The notes under the pieces were generated by a model that saw nothing but the letters and a program-made list of their open reading frames with translations, had not been told where the DNA came from and did not search any database. Of a stretch of 64,000 bases of DNA, positions 1-12,800 are shown in pieces. The DNA is from Parachlorella kessleri (taxonomy: Eukaryota > Chlorophyta > Trebouxiophyceae > Chlorellales > Chlorellaceae), in contig BBXU01002174.1 of assembly GCA_001598975.1 (NCBI GenBank), forward strand, positions 55,631 through 119,630, in the 5' to 3' direction. Every line of letters starts with the position of its first letter. The stretch's first letter is position 1. The position numbers and the translations under genes are program-made.

Positions 1-2452
1 CGCCGCCCTCGCCATAGTGCTGGTACCCGCCCCGGCCGCCGTAGCCGCCCCGGCCATACCCGCCGCCGCTCCGGCCGCCGCTGCCGTAGCCATCCCCGCG
101 ACCGCCCACATACCCGCCCCTGCACCGTGCCAGCAGAATGGGCTGCTTACAACCACCGCGATTATGGTTCACACCAGCTCCCAAGGCAGGCATTCTTCAC
201 TGGGTCAAGGGCCCCTGCTGCAAGTACCTGGCCTGGTCGGCCCCGAGGGTACTGCCAGGTTGGGCCCCCAGTGACCCGAGCACAGTAATGCACGCCACCG
301 TCCTGGCCCAGCAGTACCAAGCACTGCGGCAGCCAACCACACCCCCAGCAGCATGCAGGGAGTCTCCACCATACACCTCCTGTCCAAAAGCATCATCCAC
401 AAGCAATATATGGCACAGACCCACATCTCCTAAGATGCCCCTGCCATAAGGAGGGCAACCCAGTTGGGAAGCTGGGAGGCGCCTTGCCCTGGCGCAGCTC
501 CCATCTCCACACAGTCACATTCAGCCCCGAAGGGCACCCAACTTGCCTGCCGCGAGGGGGCCCGTCAAAGGAGCGCCTGCCCGGAGGGAAGCTGGGCGGC
601 CCCCTGGCATGGTTCACCCGTATAATGCCGCCGTCCAAGTCCCTGCAGCCCAGCGGTCGACAGCAACAAGGCTCCAGGCAGACATAAGAACAGCGCGTCA
701 AGTGTAGGACCCCACAATGACACTAGCAGGCTACATTGCTGTGGCTGCTGTGTGAACAGTGGCGACTTCAGCGGATGGCAAAGGTTCCAGCTAAAAAGGG
801 CCGCAGAAGAATACGGACGAAAGCATGCATGTCTAATGTTTTACATGCACTCACAGCTGCACAGCAACTTTGCTGACACAAGTGGCATGACCCGAACCCT
901 GTACTGCGGCGGGCACCTGGTTGCACAGTTCGTATGCAATGCTCAATGTAGACAAAGTAAGAAATGGGGGAGACGAGGCCATAAGAAATCACATATTGCC
1001 GCCCTACTCCCTCCACAAGTCCCGGGAGTAACAGAAAGATGTGTTTGTTCCCTTGGTGGTTGAAGCAGAATAGAGGGTCATATTCGGTGCCCCGATTGGC
1101 ATGGCCCTTGGAAAGCCGGGCGACCTTTGCAGCACCACTGACGGTGCGGCAGGCGCTAATGCCAGCCAAGAAGCCGATTGGCCTGGAGAAGAGGACCCGT
1201 GGCCCAGTGTAGGAATATATAATGGTGAGCTTGTTCGAGTGCAGAACCAAACTTATGAGGCTCTAATCATAACAGTGGTAATAGGTGAGTAAATGGGTGG
1301 GACGGCAGGGCCGCTTAATGCCACCGCCTTGCTGCACAGGGGATAGAAGCAAAGGCCAATACTCATCAACGAGCTGCACGCATTTGGATGTCCACTCATT
1401 GCTGCAAGGGGTTCCTGCCAAGCTTCCTATTGGCTGCACCGTCCTGCTCTGCAAACTTGCTCACGCCCCAAGCGGTACCTTTGCAGCCAGACGGTGGTGA
1501 GACTGTGCACAAAAAATGCCCAGCAGCCACCCTGAGAGGACAGGTGGCTCGCTGCTTACAGAGGCCAAAGGCATTCTTGCTCACCTGCCAGTCTCCATGG
1601 CAATCCCCAAAGAGGCAGAAATACGACGAAAGAATGCGTTCGTGGCCGCCAACCACACTAACGCTGGGCAGGGCCAAGAAGCTGGGATTGCGGGTCCAGC
1701 TGAGCTGAGCCGGGCGCCGCTGGCTGCCCCACACGGGAGACGACTGGTGGAGTTTCCCCAAGACAACCTGCTGCCGCTCAGCGGCACTGTGGGTGATGTT
1801 GCGGCCCAGAAGGTCGATTGGGACCACCACCCACTAGTCCGGGGGGCAGCGCCGTCTCACGCGGCGCCCCAAGGGGTGTCACACCTGCCGTTGGAGTCGT
1901 TGAGGGCCTCGGTGGCGTCCTGTTCGTCCTCGAAAGACACAAAGCAGAAGCCCTTGGAGCGGCCGGTCTCCTTATCGTAGATCATCTGCAGGGCGCAGCA
2001 GCCAGCCTTCCTGGTTAGCTTGGCCGCGCAAGGAGTATAAACAACTATTTCAAAGTGCAAGTGAGCTGAGGGTAGCTACAGCGCTGGAAGGTTGGCTGGG
2101 CAACTGTTGGCTGGGCAGTTGTTGTAAGTAACTATGAATAAAGGAACGATATGCGAATAAGCCGGTTTTTGAGAGAGAGTAAACACCTGCAAACGCGCAT
2201 CAACAGCTAAGGTCAGATGATACTTCCCTAGTAGAGCCTAGGTAAGGTGCTAGTTCCCGAGGGCAGGATCAGGCAGGGTTTGCACACCTTGACGTGGGAA
2301 ACTGGGCCATAATACTTCTCGAACCAGTCGTGCACCGTCTTCTCCTCCGTATCATATCTTAGGTTGCCAACGTAGATGGTCTTGTTGACATCTGGCCTGG
2401 GCGGGTAAGTGCGGGGAGAACGGTAGTCATCCCCGTTGTATCTATCCCCCAT
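1..2452 (-). CDS. Glycine-rich RRM RNA-binding protein (3' end beyond window)
   Basis: Four exons join in phase: 2452-2288, 1985-1885, 642-547 and 119-1 (continuing past the left edge). The first exon carries RNP2 (IYVGNLRY) and the second RNP1 (KGFCFVSF) after a KETGRSKG turn. The third closes the RRM with RDLDGGIIRVNHA, and the fourth is a Gly/Arg/Tyr tail (YGRGGYGGRGG). This is the architecture of small plant and algal glycine-rich RNA-binding proteins, which bind RNA in nucleus or cytosol and act in splicing or stress and circadian control (family knowledge). The start is the first ATG before the RRM. The intron after exon 3 begins GCAAGT at 546-541, a GC-AG intron, and it is the only reading that joins exon 3 to the Gly-rich tail in frame. 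About 160 residues are visible. Confidence 0.88.
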
Positions 2453-3249
2453 GATGCGAAGAAGTCAGTGCGTCCAGGCTAGATAAATGCGGTCCAAAAG
2501 CTGTGCAAGCAGCTATGCTCTGTGTTAAACACTCCTGTCAGAGGCAAAAGTGCGGAAAGGAGATGAGGACAAGGAACAGCTTGATCAGAATATGGGACTC
2601 CAAACCTAGGGCGGGTAGTTAACAGCTGTCCCGCCTAGTATTGCCCACGTAGGTAGGCCATGAAATGCATCCAGACAACCTGTGTGTAGCTGCTATGATC
2701 TAGTTATTTCCTCTTCTGGCACATGGTCCCAGCGGATTTCATGCGTCTCTGAACGCTGCTTGTCACCTTGACCTCAGCGTTGGCAGCCCTTTAGAGGCCT
2801 GGGCTGAGCCTGAGCAAAGCAGTGGTACACACTGGCATACCGGACCCGTTGACGTTGGGTTAAGCGTGGGTGTTTTCTTGTCGGGTTGTCCACTCAAAGG
2901 CTTGATCCTGCTGGCTGCAAGAAACCCTTCCGGCATGCACGTACCTTATACAAAAGCCACTGCACAGCACCAGTTGAGCTGATGTGTTGACCTACAAAAG
3001 GCATCCAGAGCTCATCTGCACCCAGCCAAGGGCAGCCAAGGACCAGCCACACTGGTGTCTGACGTCCTCAAGATTATTTTGGCCTCTTGACGAGGCCTAG
3101 TGGTGCAAGGATCCCTGGCCTAACCCTCTACAAGGACTACAGTTACTCGCCTCGTGCAGACTAACCAGGGCTGCACATGCAGCTGTCTACTGCTTGCAAA
3201 ACTCTAAACATGGGGTGCTGCTGCACCACACCTTCACACGTGCTAACTG
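2453..3249. other. Spacer between RRM gene and Tim17-like gene
   Basis: Holds the presumed 5' leader and promoter of the RRM gene on the minus strand and the 3' flank of the next gene. I see no convincing coding exon, RNA gene or repeat here. Confidence 0.5.
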
Positions 3250-4895
3250 CTACTGCTGCTGCACTGTCGGCTGCCCCACTGGTTGTTGTTGCTGCTGCTG
3301 TAGTTGTTGCCTGTTAGACAGGCTTGCCTCAAGCTGGGCTAGAACAGCTGTTGCCGCTGGACTGCTGCTGCCTTCAGCACCTGTAGAAAAGGAGAGTGGG
3401 CAACAATGCAACGCATGAAGTGTGCGTGGATATGTCACTCACTGGGTAGTTGGACAGCTGGATGGGGCTCCATCCTCCGCCACAGACATACCAGGGCTCA
3501 CAGCCGCGCAGAAACTATACAAGGCAACTGTGAAGGACCCTCCCTCCTCTGCGTTCGCACTGCCTGCCACTATCTTCACGATATACAAGGCCCCTGTGAA
3601 AAGCCATATCACATAGATACCAAGGTGAACATGGTATCTGTGATATATGGTGACATCCCATGGGGTCACCACCACAGCTTACGCTTCGGCTCCCTCTCAT
3701 GCACCCAAATGGGCCTATCATCCCGCCGCACCCCCTCGCAAGCTCGAGTAACACCTGATCATGCAAGCCTGGCATACCTGCAACCAGCCTCCACTATTGA
3801 CATCACATAGGGGCCCCCCAAACACACCAATCCCCGCACCACTGATTTCCTTGGTCACACCTGTCTTTTGGAGCTCTTCTCTAGACGAAGGGAAGATCTC
3901 TGCCGTGGTCTCCAGCCGCTCGCCAGGCAGCCAGCTGCCAGACCTGTCCCAAAGCAGCCCTGTGGGCACGCCCACCGCTGCGCCTACGGCAGCCCCCAAG
4001 GCCGCCCCGCGCAACCCGCCCACTGCAGGATGAGGGACCATATGTGGGGACGGGCATAGGTGGTGAGCACTGGTGTGCTTTGCCGGGGGTGGCCCTGCCC
4101 AGCAGGCACCGATTACCAGTGCAGCAGCTGCTGCAAGCCTTGCACTATTGGCACGCATCCAAGAGGCGGGCTGCAGAGGAGAAGGGCGCCGACAGCTAGG
4201 GAGCACAGGCAGCATGAGGGAGCTCGGCCGTCAGCATATCTGCGGTGCTCAGCTACATAGAAACCCAAGCATCTGCTACACTCTGCATGCGCTCCCAAAC
4301 CAAGCACCTCCCAGGATAGCCCAGTGGGAAACCAGGTGGAGCCTATGCTAAATAGCAGAGAGGTTGCAAAGTACAGGTCACACAGCTTCTAGGAACCATA
4401 CATGTGTAGATAGCTTCCTGTGCTTACATGAGAAGCCCAGTAGGGACGCAGCGCTGGCGGCGCCAGCTGTGTGGGAGACCACATTATAGTGGTTGTGGTA
4501 CACGGCGGTCAGCATCCCCACCCCATAGTATACGGCTGCCAGGCCGCCCAGCCTCAGGCCGCCCCTGCGTGCATCAAACTGAGGGCTTTCTGAAAGCACG
4601 CTGCTGCTGGTTTGTTAAAGCAGGTAGTACTGTGGTGCACGGAAGCATTTCATGTTAGCGAAGAACAGACAGCCATGAGAGCCAGAGATGACAGCTTGGC
4701 ACATAAGTGCGGGGGAATATGCCTCTCAGCATCTTGGAGGCCGTCGAGGGTGTAGTGATACACACGGGGACACAGAACTTATGGTAGCATGAAAGCGCAG
4801 TAGCAGGCTTGGTGCTCACTTGAGCGCAGCGGATCGCACACGCGACAGCTCCTTGGCTGTCTGAACCCGGGCTGCAGCCTCACTCTTAGGGGCAT
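3250..4895 (-). CDS. Tim17/Tim22/Tim23-like membrane protein (5' end not resolved)
   Basis: Exons 4895-4820, about 4585-4428, 4022-3861 and 3380-3250 join in frame, giving about 175 residues. The core reads RRGGLRLGGLAAVYYGVGML, then VVSHTAGAASAASLLG, then GGLRGAALGAAVGAAVG and GVPTGLL. This Gly/Ala-rich helix pattern, with a His/Asn-x-x-x-Ala-Gly segment before the third helix, is typical of the Tim17/22/23 superfamily (PF02466). That group includes inner-membrane translocase subunits and complex I factors such as TIMMDC1 and NDUFA11. The C-terminus is a Gln-rich tail. For exon 2 the AG at 4587-4586 keeps the frame, while the stronger-looking AG four bases upstream would not. The first exon was not identified; an alanine-rich minus-strand stretch near 5130-5070 is a candidate. 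Which family member it is remains open. Confidence 0.55.
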
Positions 4896-6837
4896 CTGGA
4901 ATGACACACCAGTGGGTTTTTAAAAGAGGCAAAAAATGGGTCACAGGTTGGGCTCGCAGGACCAGCAACGCAGCTCCCAGATAATGGAAGTCATGGCGAG
5001 GCCCCTTGCACACTGGCTAGCCATACAGCGCGAATCAAGCGTGTCCTCGTTTCCACCTTCCATTAAAGGCTGGGCAGTAACCAAGCAGGCTAGGGCTGAG
5101 GCAGTGACCAGAGCCTTGGCAGTGCCTTACAGAGCACCACCTCTGCGGGACGAACGCTGCAGACACTTCACAAACCCAGCACACGCACTAGGAGTTGGCG
5201 TCAGGCTGCCATGACCAGCAACGCCCACCTGACCCCGCCTTCCCCACCCACTGATATAGTGCTGCCATGGCTGCTCCAGTGCCTGCTGCCAGCATGGTGT
5301 CTGTAGCCCACCCTCTCAGCTGCTGGTGAGCGATTTTTACCTGAAATCAAAACTACAAGAACGGGTGAGCAGCCTCTGTAGCTGCAGGGTTCAGTGCTTT
5401 GGGTTACGAATGTAAGAAGGCGCCAGGAACGCAAAACAAGGAGAGTGAGGCTCGGACTGCAACGAAAAGTTGAAACCCTGTCAAGAAACACAGGCAAGGC
5501 TTCAAGGACAACAGTTGATGAGTCTGTTTGGTCACTCACAGCCTAGCAAGGCAGACACCATAAATATGCCATGGGCTAAATACACTGTGGTCAGGCAAGA
5601 GACACACCGTGGTCAGGCAAAGGGTGCAGCCCCCGCACCTGCTCGTCTGTGCCGCCTGGTTGACTGAATAGCAAATTTACGCGACTCCAACCGGCTGACG
5701 AATTAAAAGCGCTGCTGCTGGGTTGAGACATGCTGTTGGTGATGAGTGTTCCTTCACGCTATATACGTGGCGCACAAATTGAATTTGATCAGCAGTGGAT
5801 GCTAAGACAGGTCGCAGTTGTTTAGGTTTCTTGTTCAGGAAACAACCCGACCTGGTTCCTGGGGAGGTGCGGTATCTAGATCCATTTTCGGGTTTTGCGC
5901 AGACGGTGGCAGGCATTGCAAACAGAATAGGGGTGATGTGAACTGCACTAGATTTAAGAGGGAAATGCAAGTGACAGGAAGGGGTCAGACAGCAGTGTGG
6001 CGGGTGCCAGCTGCGTCATTAAGCAGGCAGGATAAGAAGGGGGGGCAACAAGCTGCACTAGATTTGTGTTCCCTTGGAAGTCAGCCTTTGCATGTCCCTG
6101 TTCAGCCGCAAGTGCAGACACATTCCATAACTGCCTTCTGCCTAATTGTTCTTCCGAGCCGAAGGCACAATGCTCTTTAACAGGGTTTTCACCCTTGCAT
6201 GCGGTTTGAGTCCCAACCTCCCTGTTCTTTCATGTCCTGTAACACGTCAGGAACATGTCACAACGAATGCGCTAGACACGGAGGCCGTCTAGTGTTCCGC
6301 CACCTCCCCCAACAACACACCAACCGACCGACAAGTCTATCTCAAGCACTGCTATCTGGGATGGACCTCACATGACAGCCAAAGACAACAGTTTGCCAGC
6401 TGCCAGCTGCGTCAAATTGCAGAGCTGAGACTTCCGAACATCGCCACTTCAAAACCAACAGCACTTCCAGAAACAACGCTGGACACCCTGCACTGTCCTG
6501 GCTCTCCAGCCACGTTTGCCGGTCAAGGCGGCTCACCAGTCGGTCATTCCTCCATTAGTTTCCCCTCGGCTGGCAGTTGCGTAGTCAAGGTAGGGGACCT
6601 GCAGGCAACGTCAGCGCTGTTCATCAACATTAGGACACCCCTGGCCCGCCACCCTCACAGGTGTTTTTTGGATCAGAAGCAGGGCATCCCCAGCCAGTAC
6701 ACCAAGGGGCCAACCAAGACAAATGTTGGCGACGAGCAGGCAAACCTGACAGCGGGAAGTATAAAACGGCCTAGGCCCAGCAATCTATCCCACTGTAGAC
6801 TAGCTACTGCTAGGTGCGTCCCTTGAAGCGTACCTGA
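4896..6837. other. Unresolved region upstream of Tim17-like gene
   Basis: Should contain the missing 5' exon(s) and promoter of the minus-strand Tim17-like gene. A 97-codon minus-strand open frame at 5970-5677 is possible but has no recognisable domain. A dispersed repeat copy lies at about 5958-6036, matching 61119-61185. Nothing else could be supported. Confidence 0.4.
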
Positions 6838-8549
6838 TCAAATGTCATTAGCACCACCCCACAAAGGAATTGACCGCAGTGCTGCGAGCTGCTTGGCTGT
6901 CAGCGGAGCCGCCCTCCTCTCCATGCCCCTGTGGCGCCGCAACTGACGCTTGACCCAGTTCCCCAGCTCGTGTTCCCCATCCAGCAGCGGCTGCTTTTGG
7001 GTGGCCTGCCTGCGTGGCATGCGCCCATGCTGCCGCACAAAGGCCTCCAGCTGCTGTCGCCGCTCCTCCCACCGGTCAACCTCATACCAAAACCAGCCAG
7101 GAACAGCGGCTAGAGCTGCCAGTTGCTCTGCTGTCAGCGGCGGCTGTTTGGAGGTGCCCCTGCCGCGCCGCCGCTGTGCATGGCACCACACGCCGAGCTC
7201 TCTTTCATTTGGCTGGAAGGGCATAACCTTGCTCTCCTGCGCCCGAGGGAGCCTGCCATGCTGGCGCACAAAGCCCTCGACCTGCTGGCAGCGCAGCTCC
7301 CAAGCAGCCAGGGACCGCACTTCCAGAACCACCCTTGAGTGGCATCCAAGGCGGCAATTTCATCAGCTGACAGGGGAGGCTGCTGCTGGCCCTTGTATCT
7401 TTGACGCTGCCGCTGAACCCACTGGCCCAGCTCCTGCTCACAAGGCAGCATGGGGTTGCCCAAGCCTGCTTCTGACCTTGGGAGCCTGCCGTGCTGCTGG
7501 CAAAAGGCCTCCACCTCCCCCCGCCACTGCTCCCATGCTTGCTGTGACCACTCTTCCCAGCACCAGCCAGGTATTCCTTGCAAGGCTGCAATCTGATCAG
7601 CTGACAGCGGCGGCTGTCTCTTCCCCTTATAGACCTGCCGCTGCGTATCCACCCACCCACCCAGTTCCTTCTCGCCAGGCAGACCAGAGTCGCTGCGGCC
7701 AAGGTTCACTTTTGGCAGCCCGCCGTGTTGCCGCACAAAGTCCTGGAGCTGCTGGCAGCGAATTTTCCAAGGTGTTGTCAAGTAATCCCCCCAGCTCCAC
7801 CCAGGGGTGCGCTCCAGAGCTGCAATACGCTCAGCTGACAGCGCGGGCAGTTCATGGCCCCTGAACTGTTGTCGTTGCCTGTTCACCCAACGACCGCGCG
7901 TCTGCTCGCCTGGCAAGAAAGGACTACTCTTGCCAGCAGTTTTGCGGGGCAGCCTGCCATGCTTCCAGAAGAACTCCTCCACATCCTGCAGCCGCTCCTC
8001 CCAGGGCTTAATAACGGGCTTAGAGGCCCACCACCTCCAGCCAGAAACGGCCTGCAGGGCTGCCCGCTCCTCAGCTGTCAGTGGCGGCCCCTTGCTGCCC
8101 GCCTTGCACCGCTGCTGCTCTGTGCACCACAACCCCAGCGCTTGCTCGCCTGGCAACAGCGGGCCCTGTGCATCGGCAATGGCACAGGGCACCCGGCCGT
8201 GCTGCCGCTGGAAGTCTGCAACCTGCTCACATGTTTGCCACCAGCTTTCGTACCGCTGCTGCTGCTGCTGCCGCCGCTGGCGCTGCTGCTGTACTGGCGG
8301 CTTATTATGGGAGCTGACAGGCTCAACAGACCTGCCACCTCCTCCTGCCAAGGCCAACTGAGGAGGACGGCTTTGCTGGGATGCTCGCCAAAACTGGAAG
8401 GAAGGTTCAGACTGTAGGCCTAGCCTGCGACCAACCCTCAAATCTCGCGGCCCACTGGAAAGCCTGCAAGGCAGTGGTGCCACGAGGCGTTCTATGTCTT
8501 GGTAAGACTTGAAAGGTTCTGGGTGTATAAGAAGCCTCGTGAGCGGCAA
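6838..8549 (-). CDS. HA-repeat protein A, intronless, with an internal frameshift
   Basis: A single open frame from ATG 8549 encodes a variable basic N-terminus, a Gln/Arg-rich linker and four complete helicase-associated (HA, PF03457-like) repeats of about 70 residues. Each repeat has the pattern W..R...VEAF..QHGRLPR, then LPGE..LG.WV..QR..YKG, then LSA..IAAL...PGW.W. Near 7325 the frame shifts by one base, and the last two repeats continue in another frame to a stop at 6838. A one-base indel restores the paralogue layout (six repeats), so this is a recent pseudogene or a sequence error. No helicase motor motifs are present. The N-terminus could be an organelle-targeting peptide (inference). 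Function unknown; HA units are thought to be small helical nucleic-acid-binding modules. Confidence 0.8.
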
Positions 8550-9884
8550 TTAGGAGCGTAAAAGGGTGCAAGTAGCAAGATGCTTGCACAGTCAGACCTG
8601 AAAACGCAAAGTTTTATGCTGAAAATGGCAGATGGTGCCTTGGCGGGTTCAGCATAGTAATCCTCCATGCAACACAGTTGGGCCGCCAGCCTACCCACTC
8701 ACCTGTTGTCCAATCTGTAACCATGAACCATTAGAAGGCCAAAATACTGCGTTTGCAACACTTCCGTCGCCCGGTGGGGTTTCCTTGGCTTTGGATAACA
8801 ATCGACTGAATCCTGAGTTGTCTCCACGAGCCGTTCACTGACGATGCAGCTGTGAGTCTGCAAAAGCAGAGAAGCTCCCAACGAATAAGCACGGTTAACC
8901 TTTTTAAGGTCAGCATCACCGTGTCTGCAGCCGTCAGTGTATGCCCAGCATGATTGGTTTCCACTCACAGTCTCCCGGTGCCTGCATATGCGTACACCCT
9001 GCTGACAGTATTTGGTAACTGCTTCTTAGTGGGCGTCGACACTACGGAGGCCTCTTGCACCACGTTGCGCCTTGAGTGATTTGTTCCATGTCAAGATGAG
9101 GATGCACAGAAGGGGTGACTGTTAGATAGATTGCATACATCTGACATGACAATGGAGGCATTCGTTCCACAGCAGACAGCTCAGCCAGGGCGCCGAATGC
9201 CAGGCTGGCTGAACAATCTCTCCCAGACATCTATTTGCATGGTGTATGAGCAGCACCGGCACAATTGGGCGCTCCTTGGTCTACGCAAGGTTCCTGAGGT
9301 CAACATGTCACCGGACGTAGCGTGCACACGAAAGGGACCATGTCTGCCCCAGACGTAAGTGCCATGTTAAACCTGGTAGCCTGAGGCAACTTTAAAACCC
9401 CACCTAGGTGGCTTGTTTGTATGTTTTTGCGGTTTGCCACACAAAGTGAAGCTAAAGGGACAGATGATAGGGCCTGCCTGCCAAGCTGGAAGCAGTCAGC
9501 ACCTGCAGCTTCTGGGCTGCCACAATTATACCTCCTTACTTTCAGCGCCGCGCGGTCATATAGCTGGTTGCAGCAGTGTTACTGACTGATCTCCAGCAGG
9601 CATGACGCGCACCCGCAAAGAGCCTTGTGTAGAAGTTTTGGTACCACCAAGGACATCTCTGAGCCAGAGTGAGGCAGTGGCCCCGTTGTTTCTGTTGCCC
9701 ACAGGTGTTCCAAACACGCAGAGTCTTTGCCATGCTTGCTAGAAACACACGGGGTCCTTGCCATTGGAGCTAGGAGACTCCAGGCGGCAAGCCAGGGCAA
9801 GCAGTCCGTCCGCGTCACTACGGGACACCAGCCAACAATGCCGAGCTGTACAACAGCTTTCAGTCCCACTCTTCTCCTCTTAGA
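8550..9884. other. Intergenic region, no feature seen
   Basis: Lies between the 5' end of HA gene A and the 3' end of the first quinone-oxidoreductase gene. Short open frames lack splice support or recognisable domains. I see nothing definite. Confidence 0.5.
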
Positions 9885-12800
9885 CTACACCGTGAGCACC
9901 ACCTTGCCTCTCGTGTGCCCGGTGGCAATCTGGTCATGGGCCTTCCCAAACTCCTCCAGTGGGATCTTTTGCGCCACCGTCAGCTTCACCTTGCCAGCGG
10001 CAATGAGGTCGGCAACCTGCAGGCAAGGAGAGGGCAAGGCAGCAATGGCCAGGAGCCGGGTAGGGAGAAGCAATGCGGTATCTACCTGTGTATAGATATA
10101 CATATACAGCAGCGTGACATACTGACCAGTTCCCACAAACTCTGCCACTGCCCCGCACAATGGTTCTCAGTTGTGACTAGGCTAGAAATACCTCAACACA
10201 CCGACTGTTAGAGGAAGGTCACTCGCCTGCTGAAGCTGCTCTCCATTGGGCTGCACCAGTGTTGTGCCCACTGACGGCCCCTTGCCGGCCTCGTGCTCCT
10301 TCCGAGCAGCCTCCAGCACTGCAGCCAGCACACAAAGTTGCTTGCCTTGAGCACGTCACCAATGACTTATCCATCCGCGACTGCTCCCGCTGCTAAATCC
10401 TCACTGCTGATCCTCAGAACAAGCCAGAAGCAGCGACTAGAGCTGCCAGCTGGTGTGTTGTCAGCGGTAGCTGATGAGTGCTGCCCTTCCTCTCGCTGCC
10501 TAGGACCAGACAAAACAGATCAAACCAGACCGGCATAAGCCCCTCAAGCTGCAGCCTCACAACACACGATGCAGCCAGAGACGACCCCCCCCCTTGGTCT
10601 GAAAAACACCGCCCCACATATATCACATGACAACCCCTGTCGGCCGCCTTGCCAGAGGAACGGTTTGGCAGATATGTGGGTGAATCCTGCCCAGGCCTCC
10701 GCATGCCTGTGTATGTTTGCTGCCATGGCCAGTGGGGCTGGGCTGCCCAGCCTGACTGTCACAAGCCAGCAGCACAGGTAGTGACACTCTAGTCCAGTCT
10801 AAATACGCTGGCACACATGAAGCTATTCAACAAGTGTGCCAGCGTGCACGAGCTAGGTACTCATAGGTACATCTAGACTCACGTGCCGGGTCGGTGTCTG
10901 TGTTCATGATGCATGCGTAGTGGCCGCTGGGCTTGAGCACTGACAGCGTCTTGCTCAGTAGATCGCCTGCAGCAGCAGGACCACCCACCAGGAAGTATTA
11001 TAGCCTCTCCAGCAGAAGTGGGGGGTCACTGCCTGCAGCTTGATTTGCAAGTCACACATGGGCAGGCAGGCTATAGCGAAGGATCATGGGGGCGCACATT
11101 GGGAAGCTCACTATTAGACCCGGTGCAAACCAACAACCTGGTTGATTAAGACATGCCGCAGGCAGGCAGATGGGAAGGCAGCCAGGAAGGGCTGACCAGG
11201 AAGCTAAGAGACGGAAGTGCCGCCAGCACCTACTACACGGGCACTGCCCGAGCAGAGCTGCCACGGCCAGGGGACATGCGCTGCACTCTCACTCACTGCG
11301 TGTGCCCATGGAGTCCACTGCCAGGTCAAAGGGGTTGTCCTTGTACACCTCAGCAACGTCCTGCGTGGTGTAGCCCAACTGCGAATCAAGATCCGCATGG
11401 CTCCAGGCAGGGCATGGCTTCATGCCAGAGTGGTACGCAGTCAATAGCAGGAGGGGCAACCCCCAAAAGGCCCACCCACCTGCTGTGTGTAGTCGACCAC
11501 CTCGTCAGCCCCCAGTGACTTGACCCAGTCCAGGTTCTTGGTGCCCGCAACGCCCACCACCGTCAGGCCCAGCGCCTTGGCAAGCTGCAAAAAGAGCGAG
11601 AGAGCATTTTCGTCAGGCAATGAGAAGGCGCTGAAAACACCCCTCCACCCGTCAGGCCATGCGTCTTACAAGCCCGGGGTGCCAAGTACCAAGTCGCTAC
11701 CACCAATTAGCCAGCATATCCCGTGTGCTCGCAGCCACCGCTGTGGCTGTGACTGCAGCACTTGCAAGAGTGTCTGAGATATGCCTACGACCCGGCGTGT
11801 GCTGCGCTGCTGAGCCCACCAAACCCTGCCAGGCCGGTGGAGTCCAGATGGGCTGGTGCGGTGCACGCATTCAAGTTGCAGCTGGGCTGGCTACCCGTCT
11901 TGCGTGCTTCACACCTGCACTGCGATGTGGCCCACGCCTCCAGATGCCGCTGTGATGAGGGCCCGCTGCCCAGCTTGGGGCGGCACCTGGTTCAAAGCCT
12001 GCAGGCCACCAACAGCAGCACCTTGAATTTATAGCGCATCCTCAGGAAACCCTGGTGCCCCGCGTAAATGTGTCGACTACAACCAAGTGCTCCTGCTGCA
12101 TGCTACGTAAGTAAGCCCAACATAAAGTGTGCGCCAGCGTGCATCCCGGAATTGGATCTTGCCAGCTTACCTGCCAGGCCGTCAGGGCAACCAGTGGCAC
12201 ACCAGCAGCTTCATCCAGTGGCAGGTTGTCGGGCACCCTGGCCACCCACCCCTCCTCCGCCACCACGTACTCCGCATAGCAGCCTGCATTGTTTATTGGT
12301 CAATAATGCATCGTTGTACCATTGGACATTTCCATAGGTACCAGGCAACAAACAGCTTTGCAAGCAGCCTTCCGCAGCAACCAAAGACTGGTTGCCGGCA
12401 GTGTAGCCTGCGTGGATCGGCAAAGGTGAACCCACACTAGCACGAGGCAAGACAGGCCAACTGGGTATGTGGCTAAGCATTCACGAGAACCAACAGCATG
12501 CTAAAGATTCAAGCTGGGAGTCTGCCCATATCTACAACACAGCTCAAGTGGTGGTGGTATGAGGCAGGGACAATGTTACTGGTCTACCATCAGGCACAAA
12601 CCGAAGCCCTCCCCAAGGATCCAGACTGCCACGTTTCCACCTCTCACCACCTGTCATTACAGAACACTACACTGCAGAATAGTCCCACCTTCAGGGGTCT
12701 CATTGTAGTAGCCAGGCGTCAGCGCAAACACCTTGTCCCCCTTTTTGAACTGCACCCAGAAGCAGGGGAGTATAGTAGGCGTCAGGGAGGTTGATGTGTG

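Noticed and set aside
4023..4427. Extra exon (RLAAAAALVIGACW) in the Tim17-like gene
   Set aside because: No splice combination keeps both frames. Joining 4428 directly to 4022 restores the family sequence.
6950..7864. 304-codon plus-strand open frame
   Set aside because: It is the antisense shadow of HA gene A. The minus frame has clear repeat conservation; the plus frame shows only Gly/Ala/Ser/Cys-rich composition.
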